Below, piece after piece: positions 12,905-28,330 of a stretch of DNA of 64,000 nucleotides (position 1 is its first letter; each line of letters begins with the position of its first letter). A program made the position numbers and the translations under genes. A model generated the notes under the pieces. That model was not told where the DNA came from, ran no database searches, and was given only the letters and a program-made list of their open reading frames with translations. Source of the DNA: Odiellus spinosus (taxonomy: Eukaryota; Arthropoda; Arachnida; Opiliones; Phalangiidae); the NCBI GenBank assembly GCA_963920705.1, contig CAWUCO010000268.1:5456001-5520000 (forward strand). The letters run 5' to 3'.

Positions 12905-15900
12905 GTTTTGGAAAATCCGTTGAAAAACATGGAAAATATGGACAATTCAAAAAGCATCTAATATCAAAAAGCGAATTTTTAAAATCTGAAATTTGACTAT
13001 TTTGATATTGTATGATTTCTTGAATTGGCCATATTTTTCTTGTTTTTCAACGGATTTTTGAAAACTCTTGTTATTTAGACTGTCCATTAATTGCTCTTTC
13101 GAATGACTTTGGTTTTGTCTAAATTGCAAAATTGTGACAAATATAAAATTGGTTAAAATAAAGCAAAAACACTTAAAAATCCAAGATTATTGGATTCAAA
13201 TGGACACAAAACTTTTGATTTTTAAGCAATTTAGACAAAATTAAGACCACTCGAAAGAGCAAATATTGGTCTATCTAAAAAACAAGAGTTTTGGAAAATC
13301 CGTTGAAAAACATGGAAAATATGGACAATTCAAAAAAATCTAATATCAAAAAGCGAATTTTTAAAATCTGAAATTTGACTATTTTGATATTGTATGGTTT
13401 CTCGAATTGGCCATATTTTTCTTGTTTTTCAACGGATTTTTGAAAACTCTTGTTATTTAGACTGTCCATTAATTGCTCTTTCGAATGACTTTGGTTTTGT
13501 CTAAATTGCAAAATTGTGACAAATATAAAATTGGTTAAAATTAAGCAAAAACGCTTAAAAATCCAAGATTATAGGATTCAAATGGACACGAAACTTTTGA
13601 TTTTTAAGCGATTTAGACAAAATTAAGACCACTCGAAAGAGCAAATATTGGTGTATCTGAAAATCAAGAGTTTTGGAAAATCCGTTGAAAAACATGGAAA
13701 ATATGGACAATTCAAAAAACATCTAATATCAAAAAGAGAATTTTGAAAATCTGAAATTTGACTATTTTGATATTCCATGATTTCTTGAAATTGGCCATAT
13801 TTTTCTTGTTTTTCAACGGATTTTTGAAAACTCTTATTATTTAGACTGTCCATTAATTGCTCTTTCGAATGACTTTGGTTTTGTCTAAATTGCAAAATTG
13901 TGACAAATATAAAATTGGTTAAAATTAAGCAAAAACACTTAAAAATCCAAGATTATTGGATTAAAATGGACACAAAACTTTTGATTTTTAAGCGATTTAG
14001 ACAAAATTAAGACCACTCAAAAGAGCAAATATTGGTCTATCTAAAAAACAAGAGTTTTGGAAAATCCGTTGAAAAACATGGAAAATATGGACAATTCAAA
14101 AAGCATCTAATATCAAAAAGCGAATTTTTAAAATCTGAAATTTGACTATTTTGATATTGTATGATTTCTTGAATTGGCCATATTTTTCTTGTTTTTCAAC
14201 GGATTTTTGAAAACTCTTGTTATTTAGACTGTCCATTAATTGCTCTTTCGAATGACTTTGGTTTTGTCTAAATTGCAAAATTGTGACAAATATAAAATTG
14301 GTTAAAATTAAGCAAAAACACTTAAAAATCCAAGATTATAGGATTCAAATGGACAAGAAACTTTTGATATTTAAGCGATTTAGACAAAATTAAGACCACT
14401 CGAAAGAGCAAATATTGGTGTATCTGAAAATCAAGAGTTTTGGAAAATCCGTTGAAAAACATGGAAAATATGGACAATTCAAAAAACATCTAATATCAAA
14501 AAGAGAATTTTGAAAATCTGAAATTTGACTATTTTGATATTCCATGATTTCTTGAAATTGGCCATATTTTTCTTGTTTTTTAACGGATTTTTGAAAACTC
14601 TTATTATTTAGACTGTCCATTAATTGCTATTTCGAATGACTTTGGTTTTGTCTAAATTGCAAAATTGTGACAAATATAAAATTGGTTAAAATTAAGCAAA
14701 AACACTTAAAAATCCAAGATTATTGGATTAAAATGGACACAAAACTTTTGATTTTTAAGCGATTTAGAGAAAATTAAGACCACTCAAAAGACCAAATATT
14801 GGTCTATCTAAAAAACAAGAGTTTTGGAAAATCCGTTGAAAAACATGGAAAATATGGACAATTCAAAAAGCATCTAATATCAAAAAGCGAATTTTTAAAA
14901 TCTGAAATTTGACTATTTTGATATTGTATGATTTCTTGAATTGGCCATATTTTTCTTGTTTTTCAACGGATTTTTGAAAACTCTTGTTATTTAGACTGTC
15001 CATTAATTGCTCTTTCGAATGACTTTGGTTTTGTCTAAATTGCAAAATTGTGACAAATATAAAATTGGTTAAAATAAAGCAAAAACACTTAAAAATCCAA
15101 GATTATTGGATTCAAATGGACACAAAACTTTTGATTTTTAAGCAATTTAGACAAAATTAAGACCACTCGAAAGAGCAAATATTGGTCTATCTAAAAAACA
15201 AGAGTTTTGGAAAATCCGTTGAAAAACATGGAAAATATGGACAATTCAAAAAAATCTAATATCAAAAAGCGAATTTTTAAAATCTGAAATTTGACTATTT
15301 TGATATTGTATGGTTTCTCGAATTGGCCATATTTTTCTTGTTTTTCAACGGATTTTTGAAAACTCTTGTTATTTAGACTGTCCATTAATTGCTCTTTCGA
15401 ATGACTTTGGTTTTGTCTAAATTGCAAAATTGTGACAAATATAAAATTGGTTAAAATTAAGCAAAAACGCTTAAAAATCCAAGATTATAGGATTCAAATG
15501 GACACGAAACTTTTGATTTTTAAGCGATTTAGACAAAATTAAGACCACTCGAAAGAGCAAATATTGGTGTATCTGAAAATCAAGAGTTTTGGAAAATCCG
15601 TTGAAAAACATGGAAAATATGGACAATTCAAAAAACATCTAATATCAAAAAGAGAATTTTGAAAATCTGAAATTTGACTATTTTGATATTCCATGATTTC
15701 TTGAAATTGGCCATATTTTTCTTGTTTTTCAACGGATTTTTGAAAACTCTTATTATTTAGACTGTCCATTAATTGCTCTTTCGAATGACTTTGGTTTTGT
15801 CTAAATTGCAAAATTGTGACAAATATAAAATTGGTTAAAATTAAGCAAAAACACTTAAAAATCCAAGATTATTGGATTAAAATGGACACAAAACTTTTGA

Positions 15901-17050
15901 TTTTTAAGCGATTTAGACAAAATTAAGACCACTCAAAAGAGCAAATATTGGTCTATCTAAAAAACAAGAGTTTTGGAAAATCCGTTGAAAAACATGGAAA
16001 ATATGGACAATTCAAAAAGCATCTAATATCAAAAAGCGAATTTTTAAAATCTGAAATTTGACTATTTTGATATTGTATGATTTCTTGAATTGGCCATATT
16101 TTTCTTGTTTTTCAACGGATTTTTGAAAACTCTTGTTATTTAGACTGTCCATTAATTGCTCTTTCGAATGACTTTGGTTTTGTCTAAATTGCAAAATTGT
16201 GACAAATATAAAATTGGTTAAAATTAAGCAAAAACACTTAAAAATCCAAGATTATAGGATTCAAATGGACAAGAAACTTTTGATATTTAAGCGATTTAGA
16301 CAAAATTAAGACCACTCGAAAGAGCAAATATTGGTGTATCTGAAAATCAAGAGTTTTGGAAAATCCGTTGAAAAACATGGAAAATATGGACAATTCAAAA
16401 AACATCTAATATCAAAAAGAGAATTTTGAAAATCTGAAATTTGACTATTTTGATATTCCATGATTTCTTGAAATTGGCCATATTTTTCTTGTTTTTTAAC
16501 GGATTTTTGAAAACTCTTATTATTTAGACTGTCCATTAATTGCTATTTCGAATGACTTTGGTTTTGTCTAAATTGCAAAATTGTGACAAATATAAAATTG
16601 GTTAAAATTAAGCAAAAACACTTAAAAATCCAAGATTATTGGATTAAAATGGACACAAAACTTTTGATTTTTAAGCGATTTAGAGAAAATTAAGACCACT
16701 CAAAAGACCAAATATTGGTCTATCTAAAAAACAAGAGTTTTGGAAAATCCGTTGAAAAACATGGAAAATATGGACAATTCAAAAAGCATCTAATATCAAA
16801 AAGCGAATTTTTAAAATCTGAAATTTGACTATTTTGATATTGTATGATTTCTTGAATTGGCCATATTTTTCTTGTTTTTCAACGGATTTTTGAAAACTCT
16901 TGTTATTTAGACTGTCCATTAATTGCTCTTTCGAATGACTTTGGTTTTGTCTAAATTGCAAAATTGTGACAAATATAAAATTGGTTAAAATAAAGCAAAA
17001 ACACTTAAAAATCCAAGATTATTGGATTCAAATGGACACAAAACTTTTGA
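12905..17050 (+). repeat. 5-monomer higher-order repeat (1916 bp), two copies plus a partial third
   Basis: The copies are about 12905-14820 and 14821-16736, with a partial third to about 17050. Private variants repeat at exactly 1916 bp: AAGCAATTTAGAC (13224/15140), the deletion form AATTCAAAAAAATC (about 13328/15244), GGTGTATCTG (about 13650/15566) and GAAATTGGCC with an extra A (about 13787/15703). The extra base makes the period 5 x 383 + 1. Confidence 0.85.
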
Positions 17051-20000
17051 TTTTTAAGCGATTTAGACAAAATTAAGACTACTCGAAAGAGCAAATATTG
17101 GTCTATCTAAAAAACAAGAGTTTTGGAAAATCCGTTGAAAAACATGGAAAATATGGACAATTCAAAAAACATCTAATATCAAAAAGCGAATTTTGAAAAT
17201 CTGAAATTTGACTATTTTGATATTCTATGATTTCTTGAATTGGCCATATTTTTCTTGTTTTTCAACGGATTTTTGAAAACTCTTATTATTTAGACTGTCC
17301 ATTAATTGCTATTTCGAATGACTTTGGTTTTGTCTAAATTGCAAAATTGTGACAAATATAAAATTGGTTAAAATTAAGCAAAAACACTTAAAAATCCAAG
17401 ATTATTGGATTAAAATGGACACAAAACTTTTGATTTTTAAGCGATTTAGACAAAATTAAGACCACTCAAAAGACCAAATATTGGTCTATCTAAAAAACAA
17501 GAGTTTTGGAAAATCCGTTGAAAAACATGGAAAATATGGACAATTCAAAAAGCATCTAATATCAAAAAGCGAATTTTTAAAATCTGAAATTTGACTATTT
17601 TGATATTGTATGATTTCTTGAATTGGCCATATTTTTCTTGTTTTTCAACGGATTTTTGAAAACTCTTGTTATTTAGACTGTCCATTAATTGCTCTTTCGA
17701 ATGACTTTGGTTTTGTCTAAATTGCAAAATTGTGACAAATATAAAATTGGTTAAAATAAAGCAAAAATACTTAAAAATCCAAGTTTATTGGATTCAAATG
17801 GACACAAAACTTTTGATTTTTAAGCGATTTAGACAAAATTAAGACCACTCGAAAGAGCAAATATTGGTCTATATAAAAAACAAGAGTTTTGGAAAATCCG
17901 TTGAAAAACATGGAAAATATAGCCAATTCAAAAAACATCTAATATCAAAAAGCGAATTTTTAAAATCTGAAATTTGACTATTTTGATATTGTATGGTTTC
18001 TTGAATTGGCCATATTTTTCTTGTTTTTCAACGGATTTTTGAAAACTCTTGTTATTTAGACTGTCCATTAATTGCTCTTTCGAATGACTTTGGTTTTGTC
18101 TAAATTGCAAAACTGTGACCAATATAAAATTGGTTAAAATTAAGCAAAAACGCTTAAAAATCCAAGATTATTGGATTCAAATGGACACAAAACTTTTGAT
18201 TTTTAAGCGATTTAGACAAAATTAAGACCACTTGAAAGGGCAAATATTGGTCTATCTAAAAAACAAGAGTTTTGGAAAATCCGTTGAAAAACATGGAAAA
18301 TATAGCCAATTCAAAAAACATCTAATATCAAAAAGCGAATTTTTAAAATCTGAAATTTGACTATTTTGATATTGTATGGTTTCTTGAATTGGCCATATTT
18401 TTCTTGTTTTTCAACGGATTTTTGAAAACTCTTATTATTTAGACTGTCCATTAATTGCTCTTTCGGATGACTTTGGTTTTGTCTAAATTGCAAAATTGTG
18501 ACAAATATAAAATTGGTTAAAATTAAGCAAAAACACTTAAAAATCCAAGATTATTGGATTCAAATGGACACAAAACTTTTGATTTTTAAGCGATTTAGAC
18601 AAAATTAAGACCACTCGAAAGAGCAAATATTGGTCTATCTGAAAAACAAGAGTTTTGGAAAATCCGTTGAAAAACATGGAAAATATGGACAATTCAAAAA
18701 ACATATAATATCAAAAAGCGAATTTTTAAAATCTGAAATTTGACTATTTTGATATTCTATGAATTCTTGAATTGGCCATATTTTTCTTGTTTTTCAACGG
18801 ATTTTTGAAAACTCTTATTATTTAGACTGTCCATTAATTGCTCTTTCGAATGTCTTTGGTTTTGTCTAAATTGCAAAATTGTGACAAATATAAAATTGGT
18901 TAAAATTAAGCAAAAACGCTTAAAAATCCAAGATTATAGGATTCAAATGGACACAAAACTTTTGATTTTTAAGCGATTTAGACAAAATTAAGACCACTCG
19001 AAAGAGCAAATATTGGTCTATCTGAAAATCAAGAGTTTTGGAAAATCCGTTGAAAAACTTGGAAAATATGGACAATTCAAAAAACATCTAATATCAAAAA
19101 GAGAATTTTGAAAATCTGAAATTTGACTATTTTGATATTCCATGATTTCTTGAATTGGCCATATTTTTCTTGTTTTTCAACGGATTTTTGAAAACTCTTA
19201 TTATTTAGACTGTCCATTAATTGCTCTTTCGAATGTCTTTGGTTTTGTCTAAATTGCAAAATTGTGACAAATATAAAATTGGTTAAAATTAAGCAAAAAC
19301 GCTTAAAAATCCAAGATTATAGGATTCAAATGGACACAAAACTTTTGATTTTTAAGCGATTTAGACAAAATTAAGACCACTCGAAAGAGCAAATATTGGT
19401 CTATCTGAAAATCAAGAGTTTTGGAAAATCCGTTGAAAAACTTGGAAAATATGGACAATTTAAAAAACATCTAATATCAAAAAGAGAATTTTGAAAATCT
19501 GAAATTTGACTATTTTGATATTCCATGATTTCTTGAATTGGCCATATTTTTCTTGTTTTTCAACGGATTTTTGAAAACTCTTATTATTTAGACTGTCCAT
19601 TAATTGCTCTTTCGAATGACTTTGGTTTTGTCTAAATTGCAAAATTGTGACAAATATAAAATTGGTTAAAATTAAGCAAAAACACTTAAAAATCAAAGAT
19701 TATTGGATTCAAATGGACACAAAACTTTTGATTTTTAAGCGATTTAGACAAAATTAAGACCACTCGAAAGAGCAAATATTGGTCTATCTGAAAATCAAGA
19801 GTTTTGGAAAATCCGTTGAAAAACTTGGAAAATATGGACAATTCAAAAAACATCTAATATCAAAAAGAGAATTTTGAAAATCTGAAATTTGACTATTTTG
19901 ATATTCCATGATTTCTTGAATTGGCCATATTTTTCTTGTTTTTCAACGGATTTTTGAAAACCCTTATTATTTAGACTGTCCATTAATTGCTCTTTCGAAT

Positions 20001-23000
20001 GACTTTGGTTTTGTCTAAATTGCAAAATTGTGACAAATATAAAATTGGTTAAAATTAAGCAAAAACACTTAAAAATCAAAGATTATTGGATTAAAATGGA
20101 CACAAAACTTTTGATTTTTAAGCGATTTAGACAAAATTAAGACCACTCAAAAGAGCAAATATTGGTCTATCTAAAAAACAAGAGTTTTGGAAAATCCGTT
20201 GAAAAACATGGAAAATATGGACAATTCAAAAAACATCTAATATCAAAAAGCGAATTTTGAAAATCTGAAATTTGACTATTTTGATATTCTATGATTTCTT
20301 GAATTTTCCATATTTTTCTTGTTTTTCAACGGATTTTTGAAAACTCTTATTATTTAGACTGTCCATTAATTGCTCTTTCGAATGACTTTGGTTTTGTCTA
20401 AATTGCAAAATTGTGACAAATATAAAATTGGTTAAAATTAAGCAAAAACACTTAAAAATCCAAGATTATTGGATTATAATGGACACAAAACTTTTGATTT
20501 TTAAGCGATTTAGACAAAATTAAGACCACTCGAAAGAGCAAATATTGGTCTCTCTAAAAAACAAGAGTTTTGGAAAATCCGTTGAAAAAAATGGAAAATA
20601 TGGACAATTCAAAAAACATCTAATATCAAAAAGCGAATTTTGAAAATCTGAAATTTGACTATTTTGATATTCTATGATTTCTTGAATTGGCCATATTTTT
20701 CTTGTTTTTCAACGGATTTTTGAAAACTCTTATTATTTAGACTGTCCATTAATTGCTCTTTCGAATGACTTTGGTTTTGTCTAAATTGCAAAATTGTGAC
20801 AAATATAAAATTGGTTAAAATAAAGCAAAAACACTTAAAAATCCAAGATTATTGGATTCAAATGGACACAAAACTTTTGATTTTTAAGCGATTTAGACAA
20901 AATTAAGACTACTCGAAAGAGCAAATATTGGTGTATCTGAAAATCAAGAGTTTTGGAAAATCCGTTGAAAAACATGGAAAATATGGACAATTCAAAAAAC
21001 ATCTAATATCAAAAAGAGAATTTTGAAAATCTGAAATTTGACTATTTTGATATTCCATGATTTCTTGAAATTGGCCATATTTTTCTTGTTTTTTAACGGA
21101 TTTTTGAAAACTCTTATTATTTAGACTGTCCATTAATTGCTATTTCGAATGACTTTGGTTTTGTCTAAATTGCAAAATTGTGACAAATATAAAATTGGTT
21201 AAAATTAAGCAAAAACACTTAAAAATCCAAGATTATTGGATTAAAATGGACACAAAACTTTTGATTTTTAAGCGATTTAGAGAAAATTAAGACCACTCAA
21301 AAGACCAAATATTGGTCTATCTAAAAAACAAGAGTTTTGGAAAATCCGTTGAAAAACATGGAAAATATGGACAATTCAAAAAGCATCTAATATCAAAAAG
21401 CGAATTTTTAAAATCTGAAATTTGACTATTTTGATATTGTATGATTTCTTGAATTGGCCATATTTTTCTTGTTTTTCAACGGATTTTTGAAAACTCTTGT
21501 TATTTAGACTGTCCATTAATTGCTCTTTCGAATGACTTTGGTTTTGTCTAAATTGCAAAATTGTGACAAATATAAAATTGGTTAAAATAAAGCAAAAACA
21601 CTTAAAAATCCAAGATTATTGGATTCAAATGGACACAAAACTTTTGATTTTTAAGCGATTTAGACAAAATTAAGACTACTCGAAAGAGCAAATATTGGTC
21701 TATCTAAAAAACAAGAGTTTTGGAAAATCCGTTGAAAAACATGGAAAATATGGACAATTCAAAAAACATCTAATATCAAAAAGCGAATTTTGAAAATCTG
21801 AAATTTGACTATTTTGATATTCTATGATTTCTTGAATTGGCCATATTTTTCTTGTTTTTCAACGGATTTTTGAAAACTCTTATTATTTAGACTGTCCATT
21901 AATTGCTATTTCGAATGACTTTGGTTTTGTCTAAATTGCAAAATTGTGACAAATATAAAATTGGTTAAAATTAAGCAAAAACACTTAAAAATCCAAGATT
22001 ATTGGATTAAAATGGACACAAAACTTTTGATTTTTAAGCGATTTAGACAAAATTAAGACCACTCAAAAGACCAAATATTGGTCTATCTAAAAAACAAGAG
22101 TTTTGGAAAATCCGTTGAAAAACATGGAAAATATGGACAATTCAAAAAGCATCTAATATCAAAAAGCGAATTTTTAAAATCTGAAATTTGACTATTTTGA
22201 TATTGTATGATTTCTTGAATTGGCCATATTTTTCTTGTTTTTCAACGGATTTTTGAAAACTCTTGTTATTTAGACTGTCCATTAATTGCTCTTTCGAATG
22301 ACTTTGGTTTTGTCTAAATTGCAAAATTGTGACAAATATAAAATTGGTTAAAATAAAGCAAAAATACTTAAAAATCCAAGTTTATTGGATTCAAATGGAC
22401 ACAAAACTTTTGATTTTTAAGCGATTTAGACAAAATTAAGACCACTCGAAAGAGCAAATATTGGTCTATATAAAAAACAAGAGTTTTGGAAAATCCGTTG
22501 AAAAACATGGAAAATATAGCCAATTCAAAAAACATCTAATATCAAAAAGCGAATTTTTAAAATCTGAAATTTGACTATTTTGATATTGTATGGTTTCTTG
22601 AATTGGCCATATTTTTCTTGTTTTTCAACGGATTTTTGAAAACTCTTGTTATTTAGACTGTCCATTAATTGCTCTTTCGAATGACTTTGGTTTTGTCTAA
22701 ATTGCAAAACTGTGACCAATATAAAATTGGTTAAAATTAAGCAAAAACGCTTAAAAATCCAAGATTATTGGATTCAAATGGACACAAAACTTTTGATTTT
22801 TAAGCGATTTAGACAAAATTAAGACCACTTGAAAGGGCAAATATTGGTCTATCTAAAAAACAAGAGTTTTGGAAAATCCGTTGAAAAACATGGAAAATAT
22901 AGCCAATTCAAAAAACATCTAATATCAAAAAGCGAATTTTTAAAATCTGAAATTTGACTATTTTGATATTGTATGGTTTCTTGAATTGGCCATATTTTTC

Positions 23001-25506
23001 TTGTTTTTCAACGGATTTTTGAAAACTCTTATTATTTAGACTGTCCATTAATTGCTCTTTCGGATGACTTTGGTTTTGTCTAAATTGCAAAATTGTGACA
23101 AATATAAAATTGGTTAAAATTAAGCAAAAACACTTAAAAATCCAAGATTATTGGATTCAAATGGACACAAAACTTTTGATTTTTAAGCGATTTAGACAAA
23201 ATTAAGACCACTCGAAAGAGCAAATATTGGTCTATCTGAAAAACAAGAGTTTTGGAAAATCCGTTGAAAAACATGGAAAATATGGACAATTCAAAAAACA
23301 TATAATATCAAAAAGCGAATTTTTAAAATCTGAAATTTGACTATTTTGATATTCTATGAATTCTTGAATTGGCCATATTTTTCTTGTTTTTCAACGGATT
23401 TTTGAAAACTCTTATTATTTAGACTGTCCATTAATTGCTCTTTCGAATGTCTTTGGTTTTGTCTAAATTGCAAAATTGTGACAAATATAAAATTGGTTAA
23501 AATTAAGCAAAAACGCTTAAAAATCCAAGATTATAGGATTCAAATGGACACAAAACTTTTGATTTTTAAGCGATTTAGACAAAATTAAGACCACTCGAAA
23601 GAGCAAATATTGGTCTATCTGAAAATCAAGAGTTTTGGAAAATCCGTTGAAAAACTTGGAAAATATGGACAATTCAAAAAACATCTAATATCAAAAAGAG
23701 AATTTTGAAAATCTGAAATTTGACTATTTTGATATTCCATGATTTCTTGAATTGGCCATATTTTTCTTGTTTTTCAACGGATTTTTGAAAACTCTTATTA
23801 TTTAGACTGTCCATTAATTGCTCTTTCGAATGTCTTTGGTTTTGTCTAAATTGCAAAATTGTGACAAATATAAAATTGGTTAAAATTAAGCAAAAACGCT
23901 TAAAAATCCAAGATTATAGGATTCAAATGGACACAAAACTTTTGATTTTTAAGCGATTTAGACAAAATTAAGACCACTCGAAAGAGCAAATATTGGTCTA
24001 TCTGAAAATCAAGAGTTTTGGAAAATCCGTTGAAAAACTTGGAAAATATGGACAATTTAAAAAACATCTAATATCAAAAAGAGAATTTTGAAAATCTGAA
24101 ATTTGACTATTTTGATATTCCATGATTTCTTGAATTGGCCATATTTTTCTTGTTTTTCAACGGATTTTTGAAAACTCTTATTATTTAGACTGTCCATTAA
24201 TTGCTCTTTCGAATGACTTTGGTTTTGTCTAAATTGCAAAATTGTGACAAATATAAAATTGGTTAAAATTAAGCAAAAACACTTAAAAATCAAAGATTAT
24301 TGGATTCAAATGGACACAAAACTTTTGATTTTTAAGCGATTTAGACAAAATTAAGACCACTCGAAAGAGCAAATATTGGTCTATCTGAAAATCAAGAGTT
24401 TTGGAAAATCCGTTGAAAAACTTGGAAAATATGGACAATTCAAAAAACATCTAATATCAAAAAGAGAATTTTGAAAATCTGAAATTTGACTATTTTGATA
24501 TTCCATGATTTCTTGAATTGGCCATATTTTTCTTGTTTTTCAACGGATTTTTGAAAACCCTTATTATTTAGACTGTCCATTAATTGCTCTTTCGAATGAC
24601 TTTGGTTTTGTCTAAATTGCAAAATTGTGACAAATATAAAATTGGTTAAAATTAAGCAAAAACACTTAAAAATCAAAGATTATTGGATTAAAATGGACAC
24701 AAAACTTTTGATTTTTAAGCGATTTAGACAAAATTAAGACCACTCAAAAGAGCAAATATTGGTCTATCTAAAAAACAAGAGTTTTGGAAAATCCGTTGAA
24801 AAACATGGAAAATATGGACAATTCAAAAAACATCTAATATCAAAAAGCGAATTTTGAAAATCTGAAATTTGACCATTTTGATATTCTATGATTTCTTGAA
24901 TTTTCCATATTTTTCTTGTTTTTCAACGGATTTTTGAAAACTCTTATTATTTAGACTGTCCATTAATTGCTCTTTCGAATGACTTTGGTTTTGTCTAAAT
25001 TGCAAAATTGTGACAAATATAAAATTGGTTAAAATTAAGCAAAAACACTTAAAAATCCAAGATTATTGGATTATAATGGACACAAAACTTTTGATTTTTA
25101 AGCGATTTAGACAAAATTAAGACCACTCGAAAGAGCAAATATTGGTCTCTCTAAAAAACAAGAGTTTTGGAAAATCCGTTGAAAAAAATGGAAAATATGG
25201 ACAATTCAAAAAACATCTAATATCAAAAAGCGAATTTTGAAAATCTGAAATTTGACTATTTTGATATTCTATGATTTCTTGAATTGGCCATATTTTTCTT
25301 GTTTTTCAACGGATTTTTGAAAACTCTTATTATTTAGACTGTCCATTAATTGCTCTTTCGAATGACTTTGGTTTTGTCTAAATTGCAAAATTGTGACAAA
25401 TATAAAATTGGTTAAAATAAAGCAAAAACACTTAAAAATCCAAGATTATTGGATTCAAATGGACACAAAACTTTTGATTTTTAAGCGATTTAGACAAAAT
25501 TAAGAC
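16313..25506 (+). repeat. 12-monomer tandem segmental duplication (4597 bp), two near-identical copies
   Basis: Copy 1 is about 16313-20909 and copy 2 is about 20910-25506. Rare variants recur at exactly 4597 bp: AAGTTTATTGG (17781/22378), GTCTATATAAAA (about 17866/22463), GAAAACCCTTATT (about 19957/24554), GGTCTCTCTAAA (about 20547/25144) and GAAAAAAATGG (about 20584/25181). The only mismatch I noticed is TGACCATTT at about 24870 against TGACTATTT in copy 1. The low divergence implies recent unequal exchange or amplification, or strong conversion. Confidence 0.9.
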
Positions 25507-27030
25507 TACTCGAAAGAACAAATATTGGTCTATCTAAAAAACAAGAGTTTTTGAAAATCCGTTGAAAAACATGGAAAATATGGACAATTCAAAAAACATC
25601 TAATATCAAAAAGCGAATTTTTAAAATCTGAAATTTGACTATTTTGATATTGTATGGTTTCTCGAATTGGCCATATTTTTCTTGTTTTTCAACGGATTTT
25701 TGAAAACTCTTGTTATTTAGACTGTCCATTAATTGCTCTTTCGAATGACTTTGGTTTTGTCTAAATTGCAAAACTGTGACCAATATAAAATTGGTTAAAA
25801 TTAAGCAAAAACGCTTAAAAATCCAAGATTATTGGATTCAAATGGACACAAAACTTTTGATTTTTAAGCGATTTAGACAAAATTAAGACCACTTGAAAGA
25901 GCAAATATTGGTCTATCTAAAAAAAAAGAGTTTTGGAAAATCCGTTGAAAAACATGGAAAATATGGACAATTCAAAAAACATCTAATATCAAAAAGCGAA
26001 TTTTGAAAATCTGAAATTTGACTATTTTGATATTCTATGATTTCTTGAATTGGCCATATTTTTCTTGTTTTTCAACGGATTTTTGAAAACTCTTATTATT
26101 TAGACTGTCCATTAATTGCTCTTTCGAATGACTTTGGTTTTGTCTAAATTGCAAAATTGTGACAAATATAAAATTGGTTAAAATTAAGCAAAAACGCTTA
26201 AAAATCCAAGATTATAGGATTCAAATGGACACAAAACTTTTGATTTTTAAGCGATTTAGACAAAATTAAGACTACTCGAAAGAACAAATATTGGTCTATC
26301 TAAAAAACAAGAGTTTTTGAAAATCCGTTGAAAAACATGGAAAATATGGACAATTCAAAAAACATCTAATATCAAAAAGCGAATTTTTAAAATCTGAAAT
26401 TTGACTATTTTGATATTGTATGGTTTCTCGAATTGGCCATATTTTTCTTGTTTTTCAACGGATTTTTGAAAACTCTTGTTATTTAGACTGTCCATTAATT
26501 GCTCTTTCGAATGACTTTGGTTTTGTCTAAATTGCAAAACTGTGACCAATATAAAATTGGTTAAAATTAAGCAAAAACGCTTAAAAATCCAAGATTATTG
26601 GATTCAAATGGACACAAAACTTTTGATTTTTAAGCGATTTAGACAAAATTAAGACCACTTGAAAGAGCAAATATTGGTCTATCTAAAAAAAAGAGTTTTG
26701 GAAAATCCCTTGAAAAACATGGAAAATATGGACAATTCAAAAAACATCTAATATCAAAAAGCGAATTTTGAAAATCTGAAATTTGACTATTTTGATATTC
26801 TATGATTTCTTGAATTGGCCATATTTTTCTTGTTTTTCAACGGATTTTTGAAAACTCTTATTATTTAGACTGTCCATTAATTGCTCTTTCGAATGTCTTT
26901 GGTTTTGTCTAAATTGCAAAATTGTGACAAATATAAAATTGGTTAAAATTAAGCAAAAACGCTTAAAAATCCAAGGTTATAGGATTCAAATGGACACAAA
27001 ACTTTTGATTTTGAAGCGATTTAGACAAAA
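25500..27030 (+). repeat. 2-monomer duplication (766 bp)
   Basis: Two copies are about 25500-26265 and 26266-27030. Both contain CTCGAAAGAACAAATATTGG followed by GAGTTTTTGAAAATCC, and a class-B monomer with GCAAAACTGTGACC. They also share a shortened run after GTCTATCTAAAAAA (25910s and 26680s), differing by one or two A residues, as expected for homopolymer slippage. Confidence 0.75.
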
Positions 27031-28330
27031 TTAAGACCACTCGAAAGAGCAAATATTGGTCTATCTGAAAATCAAGAGTTTTGGAAAATCCGTTGAAAAA
27101 CTTGGAAAATATGGACAATTCAAAAAACATCTAATATCAAAAAGAGAATTTTGAAAATCTGAAATTTGACTATTTTGATATTCCATGATTTCTTGAATTG
27201 GCCATATTTTTCTTGTTTTTCAACGGATTTTTGAAAACTCTTATTATTTAGACTGTCCATTAATTGCTCTTTCGAATGACTTTGGTTTTGTCTAAATTGC
27301 AAAATTGTGACAAATATAAAATTGGTTAAAATTAAGCAAAAACACTTAAAAATCAAAGATTATTGGATTAAAATGGACACAAAACTTTTGATTTTTAAGC
27401 GATTTAGACAAAATTAAGACCACTCAAAAGAGCAAATATTGGTCTATCTAAAAAACAAGAGTTTTGGAAAATCCGTTGAAAAACATGGAAAATATGGACA
27501 ATTCAAAAAACATCTAATATCAAAAAGCGAATTTTGAAAATCTGAAATTTGACTATTTTGATATTCTATGATTTCTTGAATTGGCCATATTTTTCTTGTT
27601 TTTCAACGGATTTTTGAAAACTCTTATTATTTAGACTGTCCATTAATTGCTCTTTCGAATGACTTTGGTTTTGTCTAAATTGCAAAATTGTGACAAATAT
27701 AAAATTGGTTAAAATTAAGCAAAAACGCTTAAAAATCCAAGATTATAGGATTCAAATGAACACAAAACTTTTGATTTTTAAGCGATTTAGACAAAATTAA
27801 GACCACTCGAAAGAGCAAATATTGGTCTATCTGAAAATCAAGAGTTTTGGAAAATCCGTTGAAAAACATGGAAAATATGGACAATTCAAAAAACATCTAA
27901 TATCAAAAAGAGAATTTTGAAAATCTGAAATTTGACTATTTTGATATTCCATGATTTCTTGAATTGGCCATATTTTTCTTGTTTTTCAACGGATTTTTGA
28001 AAACTCTTATTATTTAGACTGTCCATTAATTGCTCTTTCGAATGACTTTGGTTTTGTCTAAATTGCAAAATTGTGACAAATATAAATTTGGTTAAAATTA
28101 AGCAAAAACGCTTAAAAATCAAAGATTATTGGATTAAAATGGACACAAAACTTTTGATTTTTAAGCGATTTAGACAAAATTAAGACCACTCGAAAGAGCA
28201 AATATTGGTCTATCTAAAAAAAGAGTTTTGGAAAATCCGTTGAAAAACATGGAAAATATGGACAATTCAAAAAACATCTAATATCAAAAAGCGAATTTTG
28301 AAAATCTGAAATTTGACTATTTTGATATTC

